Origin: Woeseiaceae bacterium
Lineage (GTDB): Bacteria > Pseudomonadota > Gammaproteobacteria > Steroidobacterales > Woeseiaceae
Reading direction: 5' to 3'
DNA: 64,000 nt
Assembly (NCBI GenBank): GCA_013043165.1
Contig: JABDOQ010000051.1
Coordinates: 1-64,000, forward strand
Shown here: positions 1 through 9,134 of the stretch, piece by piece
How the letters are laid out: each line of letters starts with the position of its first letter
How positions within the stretch are numbered: position 1 is the first letter of the stretch
Notes under the pieces: generated by a model
What the model was told of the DNA's origin: nothing
The model's database searches: none
Seen by the model: the letters and a program-made list of their open reading frames with translations, nothing else
Made by a program: the position numbers and the translations under genes

Positions 1-34
1 CGTCAGGGCCGCTATTGTACGCGGTTCGACACCT

Positions 35-121
35 GCCCAGGTGGCGGAATTGGTAGACGCGCGGCGTTCAGGTCGCCGTGTCCTTGCGGATGTGCGAGTT
101 CGAGTCTCGCCCTGGGCACCA
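35..121 (+). tRNA. tRNA-Leu(CAG)
   Basis: Long-variable-arm tRNA decoding CUG leucine codons. The seven-base acceptor arms (GCCCAGG and CCTGGGC) pair, the anticodon stem GGCG/CGCC encloses loop TTCAGGT giving anticodon CAG, and the T-arm holds GTTCGAG. CCA is genome-encoded at the 3' end (119-121). The extended variable arm is typical of class II leucine tRNAs. A possible -10 (TATTGT, 13-18) lies just upstream, but the promoter is at the window edge and cannot be judged. Confidence 0.97.
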
Positions 122-131
122 AATGAATCCA

Positions 132-151
132 GGCCCCCGCTCCGGGGGGCC
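132..151 (+). terminator. Hairpin downstream of tRNA-Leu
   Basis: GGCCCCCG and CGGGGGGCC arms around a short CTC loop form a very GC-rich hairpin 10 nt after the tRNA end. The following GTGTGTTTC is only moderately T-rich. It probably ends tRNA transcription or shields the convergent fetB transcript. Confidence 0.6.
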
Positions 152-194
152 GTGTGTTTCGTGGGATCCTTGAATACCAGCATACCTGGTGCGG

Positions 195-914
195 CTATGC
201 GTCCGTCGGGCTCGCGCTTTCATGCTGCAGCTCGAGGTAAATAGCCGACGAAATACCGGAAACGCCAAATAACATGGCCATGACGACAATTTGATACTTG
301 GCTGCGATCATTGGCGAAACGCCGGACAGTATTTGCCCGGTCATCATGCCGGGCAGCGCCACGAGCCCGACCGCAAATAATGTATTGATGATCGGGATCA
401 GCGAGGCCTGAAACGCAATTCGCCGCGCCTCTGGATACGAGGTTCCTCTCTCGATCTCGGCCTGCAGTCGTTCCGCCGCAAGACTGACCGCGTTCATCGC
501 ACCAGCAAATATCATTCCAGCCAACGGCACGATGTAGCGCGGGCTAAACCACGGTTCAACGCTGATAACGAATTGGCTGACCAGACCAAGCGTCAATAAA
601 CCGCTGACGGCTATCGCGACTAGCGCATTGAGATAAACGCGTGGCTGCTTGTGTTGCACCGGCCGAATAGCGATCCAGCTCGCCGCCAGCAACATGATTA
701 CGAGAACCCCGACAATCACACCGGGCTGATCCGCCGTGAAAATATAGACCAGCACATAGCCGATGAGCAGCAGTTGAATCAGCATGCGCAGCGTCGCATA
801 CACAGCCGTTTTCGTGCCGGCCGCCCAACGAAACATGATGCCGAAGACCAGGAGTGCGGGCAGGAATGCCAGCACCAGCCCCTGCGTTGTGATTACTTTG
901 ACCGCCGTTTCCAC
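195..914 (-). CDS. fetB: FetB/UPF0014-family ABC transporter permease (orphan)
   Basis: Inner-membrane permease of the FetAB (YbbLM, UPF0014) family, which in E. coli is implicated in iron export and oxidative-stress resistance. The 239-residue protein is almost wholly hydrophobic, with about seven predicted membrane segments. The family-typical central stretch includes GMIFAGAMNAVSLAAERL (about residues 133-150) and the LPGMMTGQILSG loop (about 189-200). Length is normal for the family. The ATPase partner FetA, usually the adjacent gene, is absent: the upstream neighbour is an Mpo1-like protein and the downstream one is tRNA-Leu on the other strand. The substrate is therefore inferred from family only. 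Confidence 0.85.
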   Translation of the reverse strand: METAVKVITTQGLVLAFLPALLVFGIMFRWAAGTKTAVYATLRMLIQLLLIGYVLVYIFTADQPGVIVGVLVIMLLAASWIAIRPVQHKQPRVYLNALVAIAVSGLLTLGLVSQFVISVEPWFSPRYIVPLAGMIFAGAMNAVSLAAERLQAEIERGTSYPEARRIAFQASLIPIINTLFAVGLVALPGMMTGQILSGVSPMIAAKYQIVVMAMLFGVSGISSAIYLELQHESASPTDA

Positions 915-944
915 GTCCGTTCCCGGCAGAGCGCTGGATAAGCT

Positions 945-1472
945 CTAGGCCGCGTCCTGCTGACGGCGCATCTCGATCTGCGCCTGAACCCGCTCGAACA
1001 TGTCACGACGCAGGCCGACGATGTTGAACAGCTCGACCACCGTGAAAAACGGTGCCGCAAGGTTCGCCTGGATCGGATGCTTCACGAGCACCGGCATCGA
1101 CTTTTCGACAGCATGGCCGATAAACTGCGCCGCGTATCCGCCGAAAAAGGCAACCGCCGCGATGATCCAGCCGATATACCCCGGATAAGCGCCCAGCTTC
1201 GCCGCAAGCATCTCGAGGAAAAATCCGCCGACGAGGAATACGGCAGCAAACAGTACGTCGAGCGTTACGTAGAACATGAAGAACGCCAGGATCAGGACAT
1301 GGCCCAGGCTGAACGAAACGTCAGCAACCGAAAAACTCACCCAGCTCAACGGTATCAGCACACCGAGCATGATCGTCGGAATGCCGATCATGTGCACGAA
1401 TACATTGAACGGGTGCTGGTGCGAAGCCGCATAGCCCGTGAGCATATCCATGAGTTTTCCATCCGCTTTCAT
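945..1472 (-). CDS. Mpo1-like (DUF962) membrane protein
   Basis: 175-residue polytopic membrane protein of the DUF962/YGL010w family. The yeast member Mpo1 is an Fe(II)-dependent 2-hydroxy fatty acid dioxygenase of phytosphingosine alpha-oxidation. The family signature is visible: SHQHPFNVFVHMIGIP near the N-terminus (His-rich, about residues 17-32) and AQFIGHAVEKSMP further on (about 115-127). Hydrophobic segments lie between the two. I start at ATG 1472, preceded by an AGGGG-type site, because the longer frame to 1580 would run into the divergent nnrU gene and adds residues foreign to the family. The bacterial substrate is unknown. Confidence 0.8.
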   Translation of the reverse strand: MKADGKLMDMLTGYAASHQHPFNVFVHMIGIPTIMLGVLIPLSWVSFSVADVSFSLGHVLILAFFMFYVTLDVLFAAVFLVGGFFLEMLAAKLGAYPGYIGWIIAAVAFFGGYAAQFIGHAVEKSMPVLVKHPIQANLAAPFFTVVELFNIVGLRRDMFERVQAQIEMRRQQDAA

Positions 1473-1557
1473 AAGCTCATCCCCTGTCCTATCGCGTCGT
1501 AAATCTAGCATGAATCGGTATACTGACGGCCACAAATTGCTACCGAGGAGAGAAACC

Positions 1558-2124
1558 ATGTCACTGCTGATAACCGGCATCGTCGTCTGGAGCCTGACAC
1601 ACCTCTTCCCGGCAATTTTGCCCGCTACTCGCGACGGGCTGGTGAGAAAGCTGGGCGAAAATCCCTACCGTGGCCTGTTCGCGCTCGTCATCCTCGGCTC
1701 ACTGATCCTGATCGTGCTCGGCTGGAGGCAAGCGGTACCGAGTGCCCTTTACGCGCCGCCATTCGCAGCCAACCCTGTGATTTCGGTGCTCATCCTGATC
1801 GCGTTCATCCTGTTCTTCGCGGCCGGGGCCCCTGGCAACATAAAACGCTTTGTCCGTCACCCGCAAATGGTCGGGACGATGTTGTGGGGCGTCGCGCACC
1901 TGCTGACAAACGGCAGCACTCGCGCGGTCGCACTGTTCGGCGGCCTGACTATATGGGCGATCGTCGAGGTTCTGATGTGCAATCGGCGCGACGGCAAATG
2001 GCAAAAGCCCGAACCGGCGGCGCTCAGGCTTGACGTGATTCCGGTCGTCATCGGATCCGTGTTATTCGCGGCCGTGCTGTACTTTCATGGCAGTTTGTTC
2101 GGCGTCCCTGCCATTCCTGGTTGA
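1558..2124 (+). CDS. NnrU family membrane protein
   Basis: 188-residue inner-membrane protein of the NnrU family (PF07298), named from a gene linked to nitric-oxide/nitrite respiration in alphaproteobacteria; the biochemical role is not established. Five or so hydrophobic helices are evident. Family landmarks include RHPQMVGTMLWGVAHLLTNG (middle) and DGKWQKPEPA near the C-terminus. The ATG at 1558 follows a clear GAGGAGA ribosome-binding site (1545-1551). It is divergent from the Mpo1-like gene with an 85-bp promoter gap. No denitrification genes are nearby, so a link to NO metabolism is not supported here. Confidence 0.85.
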   Translation: MSLLITGIVVWSLTHLFPAILPATRDGLVRKLGENPYRGLFALVILGSLILIVLGWRQAVPSALYAPPFAANPVISVLILIAFILFFAAGAPGNIKRFVRHPQMVGTMLWGVAHLLTNGSTRAVALFGGLTIWAIVEVLMCNRRDGKWQKPEPAALRLDVIPVVIGSVLFAAVLYFHGSLFGVPAIPG

Positions 2125-2230
2125 ACATTGCGACGGTCGATTTCGACCAAATGAGAGTTCGGAACGTGTTATAAAGAGTGCAGGCTGCGCGGCAGCCGCA
2201 CCAGCAAACTATCGCGCTCAGGGAGCGAAC

Positions 2231-2632
2231 TTGAAAGAAATACTTCTTGTATTGGCCTTGTTGCTGTCAATCGTTTGGCTGATACTGAGAATTCGCCGTG
2301 GCAACGCCGAGGTACAAGAAGCCTCCACTGCGAGGCGCGTTGATGATTCATCCGCTTTTCACGCGGTTTCCTTGAAATATTCAAGCAACGCCTGCGACGC
2401 GGCTAAAGCGATGACCGGACGGCGCTTCCTTGCCAGCGCAGCGCCACGTCTGCCATTACCGGAGTGCGATGCGCTCGAGTGCCGCTGCGGATTCGCTCAC
2501 CACTCCGACCGCAGGACCGGCAAGGAGCGTCGCAACCCGTTCAGTTCAGTCCACTATGCGGGTGGCACCGGCACCGTCAAGGCGGAACGCCGCAGCAAAG
2601 CGGATCGGCGAAATCACGCCGATCCGAATTGA
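2231..2632 (+). CDS. Membrane-anchored small protein with DRR-type motifs (hypothetical)
   Basis: 133-residue protein of unknown function. It has an N-terminal single hydrophobic helix (about residues 4-20) followed by IRRG, predicting a membrane anchor with a cytoplasmic tail. The tail has a Cys-containing conserved-looking block (GRRFLASAAPRLPLPECD, then CRCGFAHHSDRRTGKERR) and a second Arg-rich repeat (AERRSKADRR) at the end. The pattern resembles a conserved hypothetical family I recall from gammaproteobacteria. The start is TTG 2231, chosen because GGGAG sits five bases upstream; the frame stays open upstream to 2087 without a membrane signal. Confidence 0.65.
   Translation: MKEILLVLALLLSIVWLILRIRRGNAEVQEASTARRVDDSSAFHAVSLKYSSNACDAAKAMTGRRFLASAAPRLPLPECDALECRCGFAHHSDRRTGKERRNPFSSVHYAGGTGTVKAERRSKADRRNHADPN
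2601..2626. terminator. 10-bp perfect hairpin at gene end
   Basis: CGGATCGGCG and CGCCGATCCG arms flank a 6-nt loop AAATCA. The hairpin overlaps the last codons of the DRR-motif gene and lies in the convergent gap before the DUF2799 gene. A second palindrome (CGAACGGCCGTTCG, 2640-2653) follows. There is no strong T-run, so terminator function is only likely, possibly for both converging transcripts. Confidence 0.4.
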
Positions 2633-2654
2633 TCCCGGACGAACGGCCGTTCGC

Positions 2655-3287
2655 CTAGTATCCGTAGTCGATAACGGCGACCTGGTAGTGCTCTAGCTCG
2701 ACCTGGTGCCGCGCGCGTTGCTCATAGAGATCCTGGATCTCCGCTTCGAGCTGACCGATTCGTTCCGACAGGTCCTTGAGGTCAACGAGCAGCAGCACAC
2801 GTTCCTCGGTCGTCGTTTCCGCGCTGATCAGGGCCGCTTCCTTCTCGCGCATGTCGTCCTCGATGCGCTCGAGTTCATTCTCTCTCGAGCGGATGGCCGA
2901 GTTTGCCCGATTCACGTTGCTTTGCAGCGTATACAGGTGATACCCGGCATTGTAAGCGTCGAGGAAATCGTCTTCGAGATTCGCGCTGCAGACACCGTTG
3001 TAGCGTGCCCCTCGCGAGCCTACGTCAAAGCCGCGACCCGGTGTGCAATACTCAACCAGGCCCTGCTCTCGGCCACTCTGGTACGCCGCGAAGTCGGGCG
3101 TAACGCCGTGCTTGGCGCATGCCTTGCGCCGCTCACCCAATTGAGCCGTCGTGTAACCGCGCGAGCCGTCCTCGTAGCCGATGGCCTCCCAGTCACCGGT
3201 CACGCATTCATCACTACTCATCGATGCGCAGCCGCCGAGCCCGCTCAAAACAAGCACCACCCCGATCAGCCTCAAATTATGTCTCAT
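2655..3287 (-). CDS. DUF2799 lipoprotein
   Basis: About 210-residue predicted outer-membrane-type lipoprotein. The signal peptide (MRHNLRLIGVVLVLSGLGGC) ends in lipobox LGGC. The mature part contains the Cys-bearing, YxxG-repeat region of DUF2799 (GYEDGSRGYTTAQLGERRKAC, YQSGREQGLVEYC, YNAGYHLY in order), followed by a charged coiled-coil segment (about residues 125-195) and a Tyr-rich tail. Start ATG 3287 has GGAG seven bases upstream; the alternative ATG 3299 would only add four residues. Function is unknown. It is divergent from the NERD gene across a region with two CRP-like palindromes. Confidence 0.82.
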   Translation of the reverse strand: MRHNLRLIGVVLVLSGLGGCASMSSDECVTGDWEAIGYEDGSRGYTTAQLGERRKACAKHGVTPDFAAYQSGREQGLVEYCTPGRGFDVGSRGARYNGVCSANLEDDFLDAYNAGYHLYTLQSNVNRANSAIRSRENELERIEDDMREKEAALISAETTTEERVLLLVDLKDLSERIGQLEAEIQDLYEQRARHQVELEHYQVAVIDYGY

Positions 3288-3356
3288 GGCAAGCTCCATC
3301 CGTTCAATAAGCTAAATTCACTGCTTCGCACGCTACCGCCTGGCACCGCGAGCGAG

Positions 3357-3372
3357 CGTGATGACATTCACA
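3357..3372. promoter_or_regulatory. CRP-family-like palindrome (site 1)
   Basis: CGTGA-N6-TCACA matches the CRP consensus TGTGA-N6-TCACA at nine of ten half-site positions. It lies 70 bp upstream of the DUF2799 start on the minus strand, and its centre is 82 bp from the centre of site 2, about eight helical turns. No other experimental support is possible here. Confidence 0.45.
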
Positions 3373-3438
3373 GATACACCCCTGGCGCTGAACGAATGCT
3401 GAAAACTGCGCATCAGGCCTTTGCGGATGCCCGCTCAA

Positions 3439-3454
3439 TGTGACGTGTGTCACA
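3439..3454. promoter_or_regulatory. CRP-family-like palindrome (site 2, perfect half-sites)
   Basis: TGTGACGTGTGTCACA is an exact match to both CRP half-sites (TGTGA-N6-TCACA). It ends 59 bp before the NERD gene ATG. If it acts as a class II site centred near -41.5, a start site near 3488 would be expected, with a weak TACCCT as -10 at 3477-3482. It suggests control of the NERD gene, and perhaps its divergent neighbour, by a CRP/Vfr-type regulator. Confidence 0.6.
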
Positions 3455-3513
3455 GTGCCACTGGCACGCGAAAGCTACCCTCACATTCTGTAAGGGACGT
3501 GAGACCAGTCAAG

Positions 3514-4395
3514 ATGGATATTGAGGCAGTCAGCGGAGCGGCAACGGTTGCACTGACAAGTACGATCCTGTTCGTGCTGGTTGCCAAATTCTGGAACGCA
3601 CTGTCACGTACAGTAGGCTCGGGCCCAAGCTTCGCCGACAGCATCATGCAGGAGGCGGCGCAGCGATTTCGCGACGAGCTCGACCGGCTTTCAACATCGC
3701 AGTCGATCTACCTGGGCAGTGCGCTTGTCTTTGCCATGCTCTTCACCGCCGCTTACGTACTGCAGGCGCGGCAGCTGTTCGTCGGTTACCCGGATTGGCA
3801 GTTATACCTGCAGCTTGGCTTCCTCGTCCTGGCGGCAGGCTTTGCGCTCTACAAGCTAAGCCGCACGATTCTCGCCAGGCGGCAAATGAAGTTCCTGCGC
3901 GATGCCAATATTGCGATCGGACACCAGTTGCATCAAATCTCGAGTGGCATGACACAGGTATTTCACGACGTCGAGACAACCGCAGGCGTGGTCGACCACG
4001 TTGTCATCGGGCAAACCGGCGTGTACGCCGTTAACGTCGTTGCGAAACGTTCCCGAAGCGGCGACAGTGTACGCCTTAATGGCAATGCACTGCAGTTTTC
4101 CAACTCAAAAGCCGGGCATTCAATCGTCGAAATCGCGGCAAGCGCCAAACGCCTCGAAAAAGAATTTCACAAACTGCTCGGCCACGATGTACGTGTTCGT
4201 TCGGTCATTGCCCTGCCCGGTTGGGAGGTTATTGAACAAGCGCATGAACATCACCTCCTGGTGAACGAACGAAATATCGCGATGCTCAAGGGTTGGAGAG
4301 ACAACACCGACCATCTCATGAACGAAGACGTCGAGGTTCTGAAAAGAGAAATGACCGCCAGGTGCCTGCGTTCGGCAGGCACCGTAGCAAGCTAG
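3514..4395 (+). CDS. Membrane-anchored NERD-domain-like protein
   Basis: 293-residue protein with three hydrophobic segments (about residues 8-26, 64-85 and 93-115) followed by a C-terminal NERD-like (nuclease-related, PF08378) region from about residue 125. The landmark DHVVIGQTGVYAVNVVAK corresponds to the family stretch that usually ends in an E-x-K nuclease motif. Here the Glu-x-Lys is not intact, and the N-terminal GE pair appears as GH. A degenerate or non-nucleolytic version is therefore likely. ATG 3514 was chosen; GTG 3499, in the same frame, is an alternative. CRP-like sites upstream suggest catabolite-type regulation. Confidence 0.7.
   Translation: MDIEAVSGAATVALTSTILFVLVAKFWNALSRTVGSGPSFADSIMQEAAQRFRDELDRLSTSQSIYLGSALVFAMLFTAAYVLQARQLFVGYPDWQLYLQLGFLVLAAGFALYKLSRTILARRQMKFLRDANIAIGHQLHQISSGMTQVFHDVETTAGVVDHVVIGQTGVYAVNVVAKRSRSGDSVRLNGNALQFSNSKAGHSIVEIAASAKRLEKEFHKLLGHDVRVRSVIALPGWEVIEQAHEHHLLVNERNIAMLKGWRDNTDHLMNEDVEVLKREMTARCLRSAGTVAS
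4361..4383. terminator. 9-bp hairpin at the 3' end of the NERD gene
   Basis: GGTGCCTGC and GCAGGCACC pair perfectly around loop GTTCG, inside the last codons of the NERD gene and about 20 bp before the convergent gene end at 4403. There is no T-tract, so it may be an mRNA-stabilising structure or a weak bidirectional terminator. Confidence 0.35.
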
Positions 4396-4402
4396 CGATT
4401 AA

Positions 4403-4942
4403 TCAGGCGTTGGCTCCTGCCGCCGCCGCCAACAGCTGCCCCTGGGCCTCGGCGAACTGCGCCGACGCTTTCTTCAGATAAGCCTCTGCTTCCTCGTCAT
4501 AGCCATCCGCAGAGGACGACCAGACGCGGTTGACGTAACGTTCACCGGCCGCGAATTCGCTCATGATGTCAGCATAGGTCTGCAGGCTGTAAAGGTGCAC
4601 CATGCTCGCGCGCGCCTCGACGAAACGGCGCAGGTCCGGACGCAACTTTTCGTCGATCCAGTCGCGCAGCTGCTCGCCCTCTGCCGCCGTGCCGTCGGTC
4701 ATCTGTCTGAGGTCCCGCACGATGTTCGCGATCGACTCGTTGAGCTCGTTACGATTCGTCTCGAGGAGGTCGCCCGACGTTGCCACGGCCCGATCCGCAC
4801 GTTTTGCCAGGATCACGCCAGCGACGGCGGCTACCGCCGCGATGCCGAACAACAGCCAGTCGACGTTTTGGGTGTCGAGGGCCGTCGTATAGGCGCCGAA
4901 CAGGAAGCCAACGCCGATCAACAGATAGGCAAACTTCTTCAT
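4403..4942 (-). CDS. Small membrane protein coupled to OPT transporter (hypothetical)
   Basis: 179-residue protein I do not recognise. Two hydrophobic helices (about residues 4-20 and 29-46) are followed by a long charged, probably helical/coiled-coil region and an Ala-rich C-terminus, giving a hairpin-anchored cytoplasmic domain. Its ATG overlaps the stop of the upstream OPT transporter gene by four bases (ATGA), so translation is coupled and the two products are probably needed together. It could be an accessory subunit or regulator of the transporter; that is inference from overlap alone. Confidence 0.75.
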   Translation of the reverse strand: MKKFAYLLIGVGFLFGAYTTALDTQNVDWLLFGIAAVAAVAGVILAKRADRAVATSGDLLETNRNELNESIANIVRDLRQMTDGTAAEGEQLRDWIDEKLRPDLRRFVEARASMVHLYSLQTYADIMSEFAAGERYVNRVWSSSADGYDEEAEAYLKKASAQFAEAQGQLLAAAAGANA

Positions 4943-6669
4943 CCCATAGCCCCCTCGATGACTTTGCTTACCGCATCCCCGACGCCGACCAGCGCCTCGC
5001 CGACAATGAACCCGGCTGCGATCGGGATGCCAACGTTGTCGGACCAGTCCTTGCCCTTGAAACGATCGGCAAGCTCGCGGCTCAGCGTGCCGAGCGAGTA
5101 GGTCAGGACGATGTTGAACGGCAGGTAAAAACCCAGGCCCACCGTGATGCCGAGGCCGCCCATGAGCGCCGACAGCAGTCCACCAAGGATCGCACCCGCG
5201 GCATATTTTTGCGCGGGAACGTCGCCGCCCATGATGCCGTCGACCGTACTTGCAAGTGCCTGCGCCTGCGGCGCCGGTAATCTCGCGCTACCGAGTTCGT
5301 ACGCCTCGTGCAGCGCAAAGATTACGAAAATCACGACAATGGGCCCCAGCCAGGCGCCGATGAACTGGCCGAACTGCTGCATGCGCGGCGTCGCGCCGAC
5401 GAGGTATCCGGTCTTGAGGTCGAGCATCAGGTCCGTCGCCTGCGACATGGCAACGCACATCGCCGCGCCGACCATGATCGCCGCAATGATCGAGTCGGCC
5501 CGGTCCATGCCGAGCGCCTGGGTAAGCACGATCAACAGCGTGATGCCGACCAGCGTCATACCCGAGAGCGGCGACCAGTTCGTGCGTCCGATTGCCTCCG
5601 ACAGGATGATGCCGGCCATCCAGACCCATAGCGTGCCGAGAATGGCCATCGCAATGCCGCCCAGGAGCGTCATCGACTGGACCGCAGTCACCGCCATGAA
5701 GCCGAGCAGGATGATCGCGCCGCCTACCGCGAAGTAGAGCAGTTTGATCGGCATTTCCTCGCCCGCGGTGTGGGTCTCGACCTGCGCTGCCTTCTGCATG
5801 GACTTGATAGCGCTCAGGATCAGCGGTGCCGCGAGGATGACGCCCATGATCGCGCCGCCGATTAACATGCCTATGCCAAGTGGCCGGTACAGCAGCAGTC
5901 GCAGCGGTTCAGGGGAACTGATGATCTCGCCGACGTCGTCGAGCGGGAAGCTGCCCGTCGCCGCAAGCATCGGCGACAGGAACCAGTAGGCAACGAAGCC
6001 GCCGACGATGAATGCGATGCCGCCGCGTCCGGCGATGAAGCCGACGCCGATCGTCATCAGCGACAGGTACCAAATCCCATTCATGAACTCGGGCATGCCG
6101 ATGAGCTCGCCCAGGTTCCAGTTGGACACGCCCGTGCGGATCGTGATGGCATGCACGACGGCACTCAACAGGGCCGCCGCAACCAGGATGATGGCCTTTC
6201 GGACGCCCGCGCCCGGCGACTTCAGGATCGTTGCAACCGCTACGCCGCCCGGATAGGTCAGGCGCTCGTAGTCGATCATGTGCTTCCTGAGCGGGATGAT
6301 GAACGCGATGCCGAGAAACGCGCCGGCGATACAGCCGAAGGTCAGTATGACGGGATCGAAGCGGTCGCCGTAACCCAGGATGAAGATCGCGGGTACCGAG
6401 AACATCATGCCCGAGGCGGCGCCGTTCACACCCGAGGCAATCGTCTGCACGATGTTGACCTCGATTATGCTTTTGCGCCGCAGCATGCCGCGCAGGATGC
6501 CGAAGCCGAGGATGGCCGCCAGCTCCGAACCTTCGATCGAAAAACCGAGGATCAATGCCGCGTAGCCAATGGAGACGGCGATGATGACGCCGAGAATCCA
6601 GCCCACAATGACCGCAACCCAGGTCAGCTCCGGATACGGCCGGGCTAGTCCGGATGGTGACTCTGGCAC
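4939..6669 (-). CDS. OPT family oligopeptide/metal-chelate transporter
   Basis: 576-residue polytopic inner-membrane protein of the OPT/YSL superfamily, which imports oligopeptides or metal-siderophore complexes by proton coupling. About 14-16 hydrophobic helices run through the whole length. Family-like segments include the ELTWVAVIVGWILGVI start, the VNIVQTIASGVNGAASGMMF helix, LTYPGGVAVATILKSP, and the late GLGITVGLGFYLPFNIVLTY repeat. I use GTG 6669 because GGGGGAG lies just upstream and the family N-terminus begins here; the frame continues upstream to 6783 with unrelated residues. Substrate cannot be read from sequence. Confidence 0.88.
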   Translation of the reverse strand: MPESPSGLARPYPELTWVAVIVGWILGVIIAVSIGYAALILGFSIEGSELAAILGFGILRGMLRRKSIIEVNIVQTIASGVNGAASGMMFSVPAIFILGYGDRFDPVILTFGCIAGAFLGIAFIIPLRKHMIDYERLTYPGGVAVATILKSPGAGVRKAIILVAAALLSAVVHAITIRTGVSNWNLGELIGMPEFMNGIWYLSLMTIGVGFIAGRGGIAFIVGGFVAYWFLSPMLAATGSFPLDDVGEIISSPEPLRLLLYRPLGIGMLIGGAIMGVILAAPLILSAIKSMQKAAQVETHTAGEEMPIKLLYFAVGGAIILLGFMAVTAVQSMTLLGGIAMAILGTLWVWMAGIILSEAIGRTNWSPLSGMTLVGITLLIVLTQALGMDRADSIIAAIMVGAAMCVAMSQATDLMLDLKTGYLVGATPRMQQFGQFIGAWLGPIVVIFVIFALHEAYELGSARLPAPQAQALASTVDGIMGGDVPAQKYAAGAILGGLLSALMGGLGITVGLGFYLPFNIVLTYSLGTLSRELADRFKGKDWSDNVGIPIAAGFIVGEALVGVGDAVSKVIEGAMG

Positions 6670-6706
6670 CGTCTGTCTCCCCCCCTTTTCTTGTTTGGCC
6701 GCCAGA

Positions 6707-7774
6707 CTACCACAGAGGCTGCAGGCGTGCCGCCAGCTGATCGCGCGCCATAACTTCGTTGAATTCATCGGCGAGCTCTGCACAGGCAGCCACGCAGCTA
6801 CGCCACGCCGTTACGCGTTCCTGCGGCGAAAAATTCACAAAATCAGTCCGGTCCGGGATCTTTGCATGCGGCAGTCTTGAGACAAAATCGGCCGACGGAC
6901 TTATCAGAATTGTACGGTCCACGTTGCCAGGAGTCGGCTTGCGCCACTTGAGCTTTTTGTCAAACCAGCCGGGCACGATGCGATCGTAGAAATGCGGGAA
7001 TAGTGTCAGGCTTTCGTGCGCACTGTGCGGCAAATCCAGGTGATAGTCGATGACACCACCATCACGATAGACGCCGGGTCGAGCACCATGTATATCCCGA
7101 ACGCCCGAGAGCACGAGCGGTATCGAGCCACTTGCGACGACCGCATCCGCCAGATTACCGGCCGCCAGTTTTATGCGCTGCAGCGGAAACCCGGACACGT
7201 CGAAAAACGGTGGGACGTCCCTGCTATCGAAGAATAACGCCCGTTCGAAAAAAAGGCCGAGCGACTTACGGCTCACTGCGTTGAGGGCAGCCGCCGTAAT
7301 CAGGCCTGCGGCGAGCAGCCAGCGGATCTCGAAAGCAGTAACGTGGCGGCTGCGGACGGTCATGACATGCATCCTGAACAAGGGATGTGTCAGAATTTCG
7401 TCAACGCCGCTTTCTCCCAGCACGAATGCAAGGATCTCGCGGCTCTTGGCCGTGATTTCATGAATATCCGGTCGTTCGCTGTAAGTCTGTTCCAGGTACG
7501 CTTGCTCAAAACGATCAATCGCTGCAACGGGATCTCTTTGCGCGTAACAGGCGAAGCGCCACGAACCGATTGACGACCCGATCAGGTGTACCGGGCCGCT
7601 CATGTTCGGGACCAGGTTTTGCAGGATTGCGCGGTCCAGCTGGCTCAGTACCAGCCACTTGGCACCACCCGAGGCACCTGCAATCGTGCCGACCGACGAA
7701 ATATCGAATCCATGGTTTCGAATCGAGTCAAGCGCGCCGGCGCCGGCTCTGAATGTGAGGGAGTGCTGCTTCAC
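6707..7774 (-). CDS. Patatin-like phospholipase
   Basis: 355-residue predicted lipid acyl hydrolase of the patatin family, a Ser-Asp dyad enzyme. The nucleophile elbow GASGG (Ser35) sits after the first beta strand, and the partner Asp lies in YRDGGVIDY. An oxyanion-type Gly-rich stretch (FRAGAGAL, residues 8-15) precedes it. There is no signal peptide. Start GTG 7774 was chosen because the family core begins right there and the open frame upstream (to 8245) lies inside purA in another frame; no convincing ribosome-binding site is visible. It follows purA by 31 bp and may be the last gene of that operon. Substrate unknown. Confidence 0.8.
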   Translation of the reverse strand: MKQHSLTFRAGAGALDSIRNHGFDISSVGTIAGASGGAKWLVLSQLDRAILQNLVPNMSGPVHLIGSSIGSWRFACYAQRDPVAAIDRFEQAYLEQTYSERPDIHEITAKSREILAFVLGESGVDEILTHPLFRMHVMTVRSRHVTAFEIRWLLAAGLITAAALNAVSRKSLGLFFERALFFDSRDVPPFFDVSGFPLQRIKLAAGNLADAVVASGSIPLVLSGVRDIHGARPGVYRDGGVIDYHLDLPHSAHESLTLFPHFYDRIVPGWFDKKLKWRKPTPGNVDRTILISPSADFVSRLPHAKIPDRTDFVNFSPQERVTAWRSCVAACAELADEFNEVMARDQLAARLQPLW

Positions 7775-7805
7775 ACTATCGGGACCGCGGGCGCAGGACG
7801 CGCCA

Positions 7806-9101
<1,296 letters not shown>

Positions 9102-9134
9102 TTACCTGCTCGTCTGCTTGACTGCGCGGAGTGC

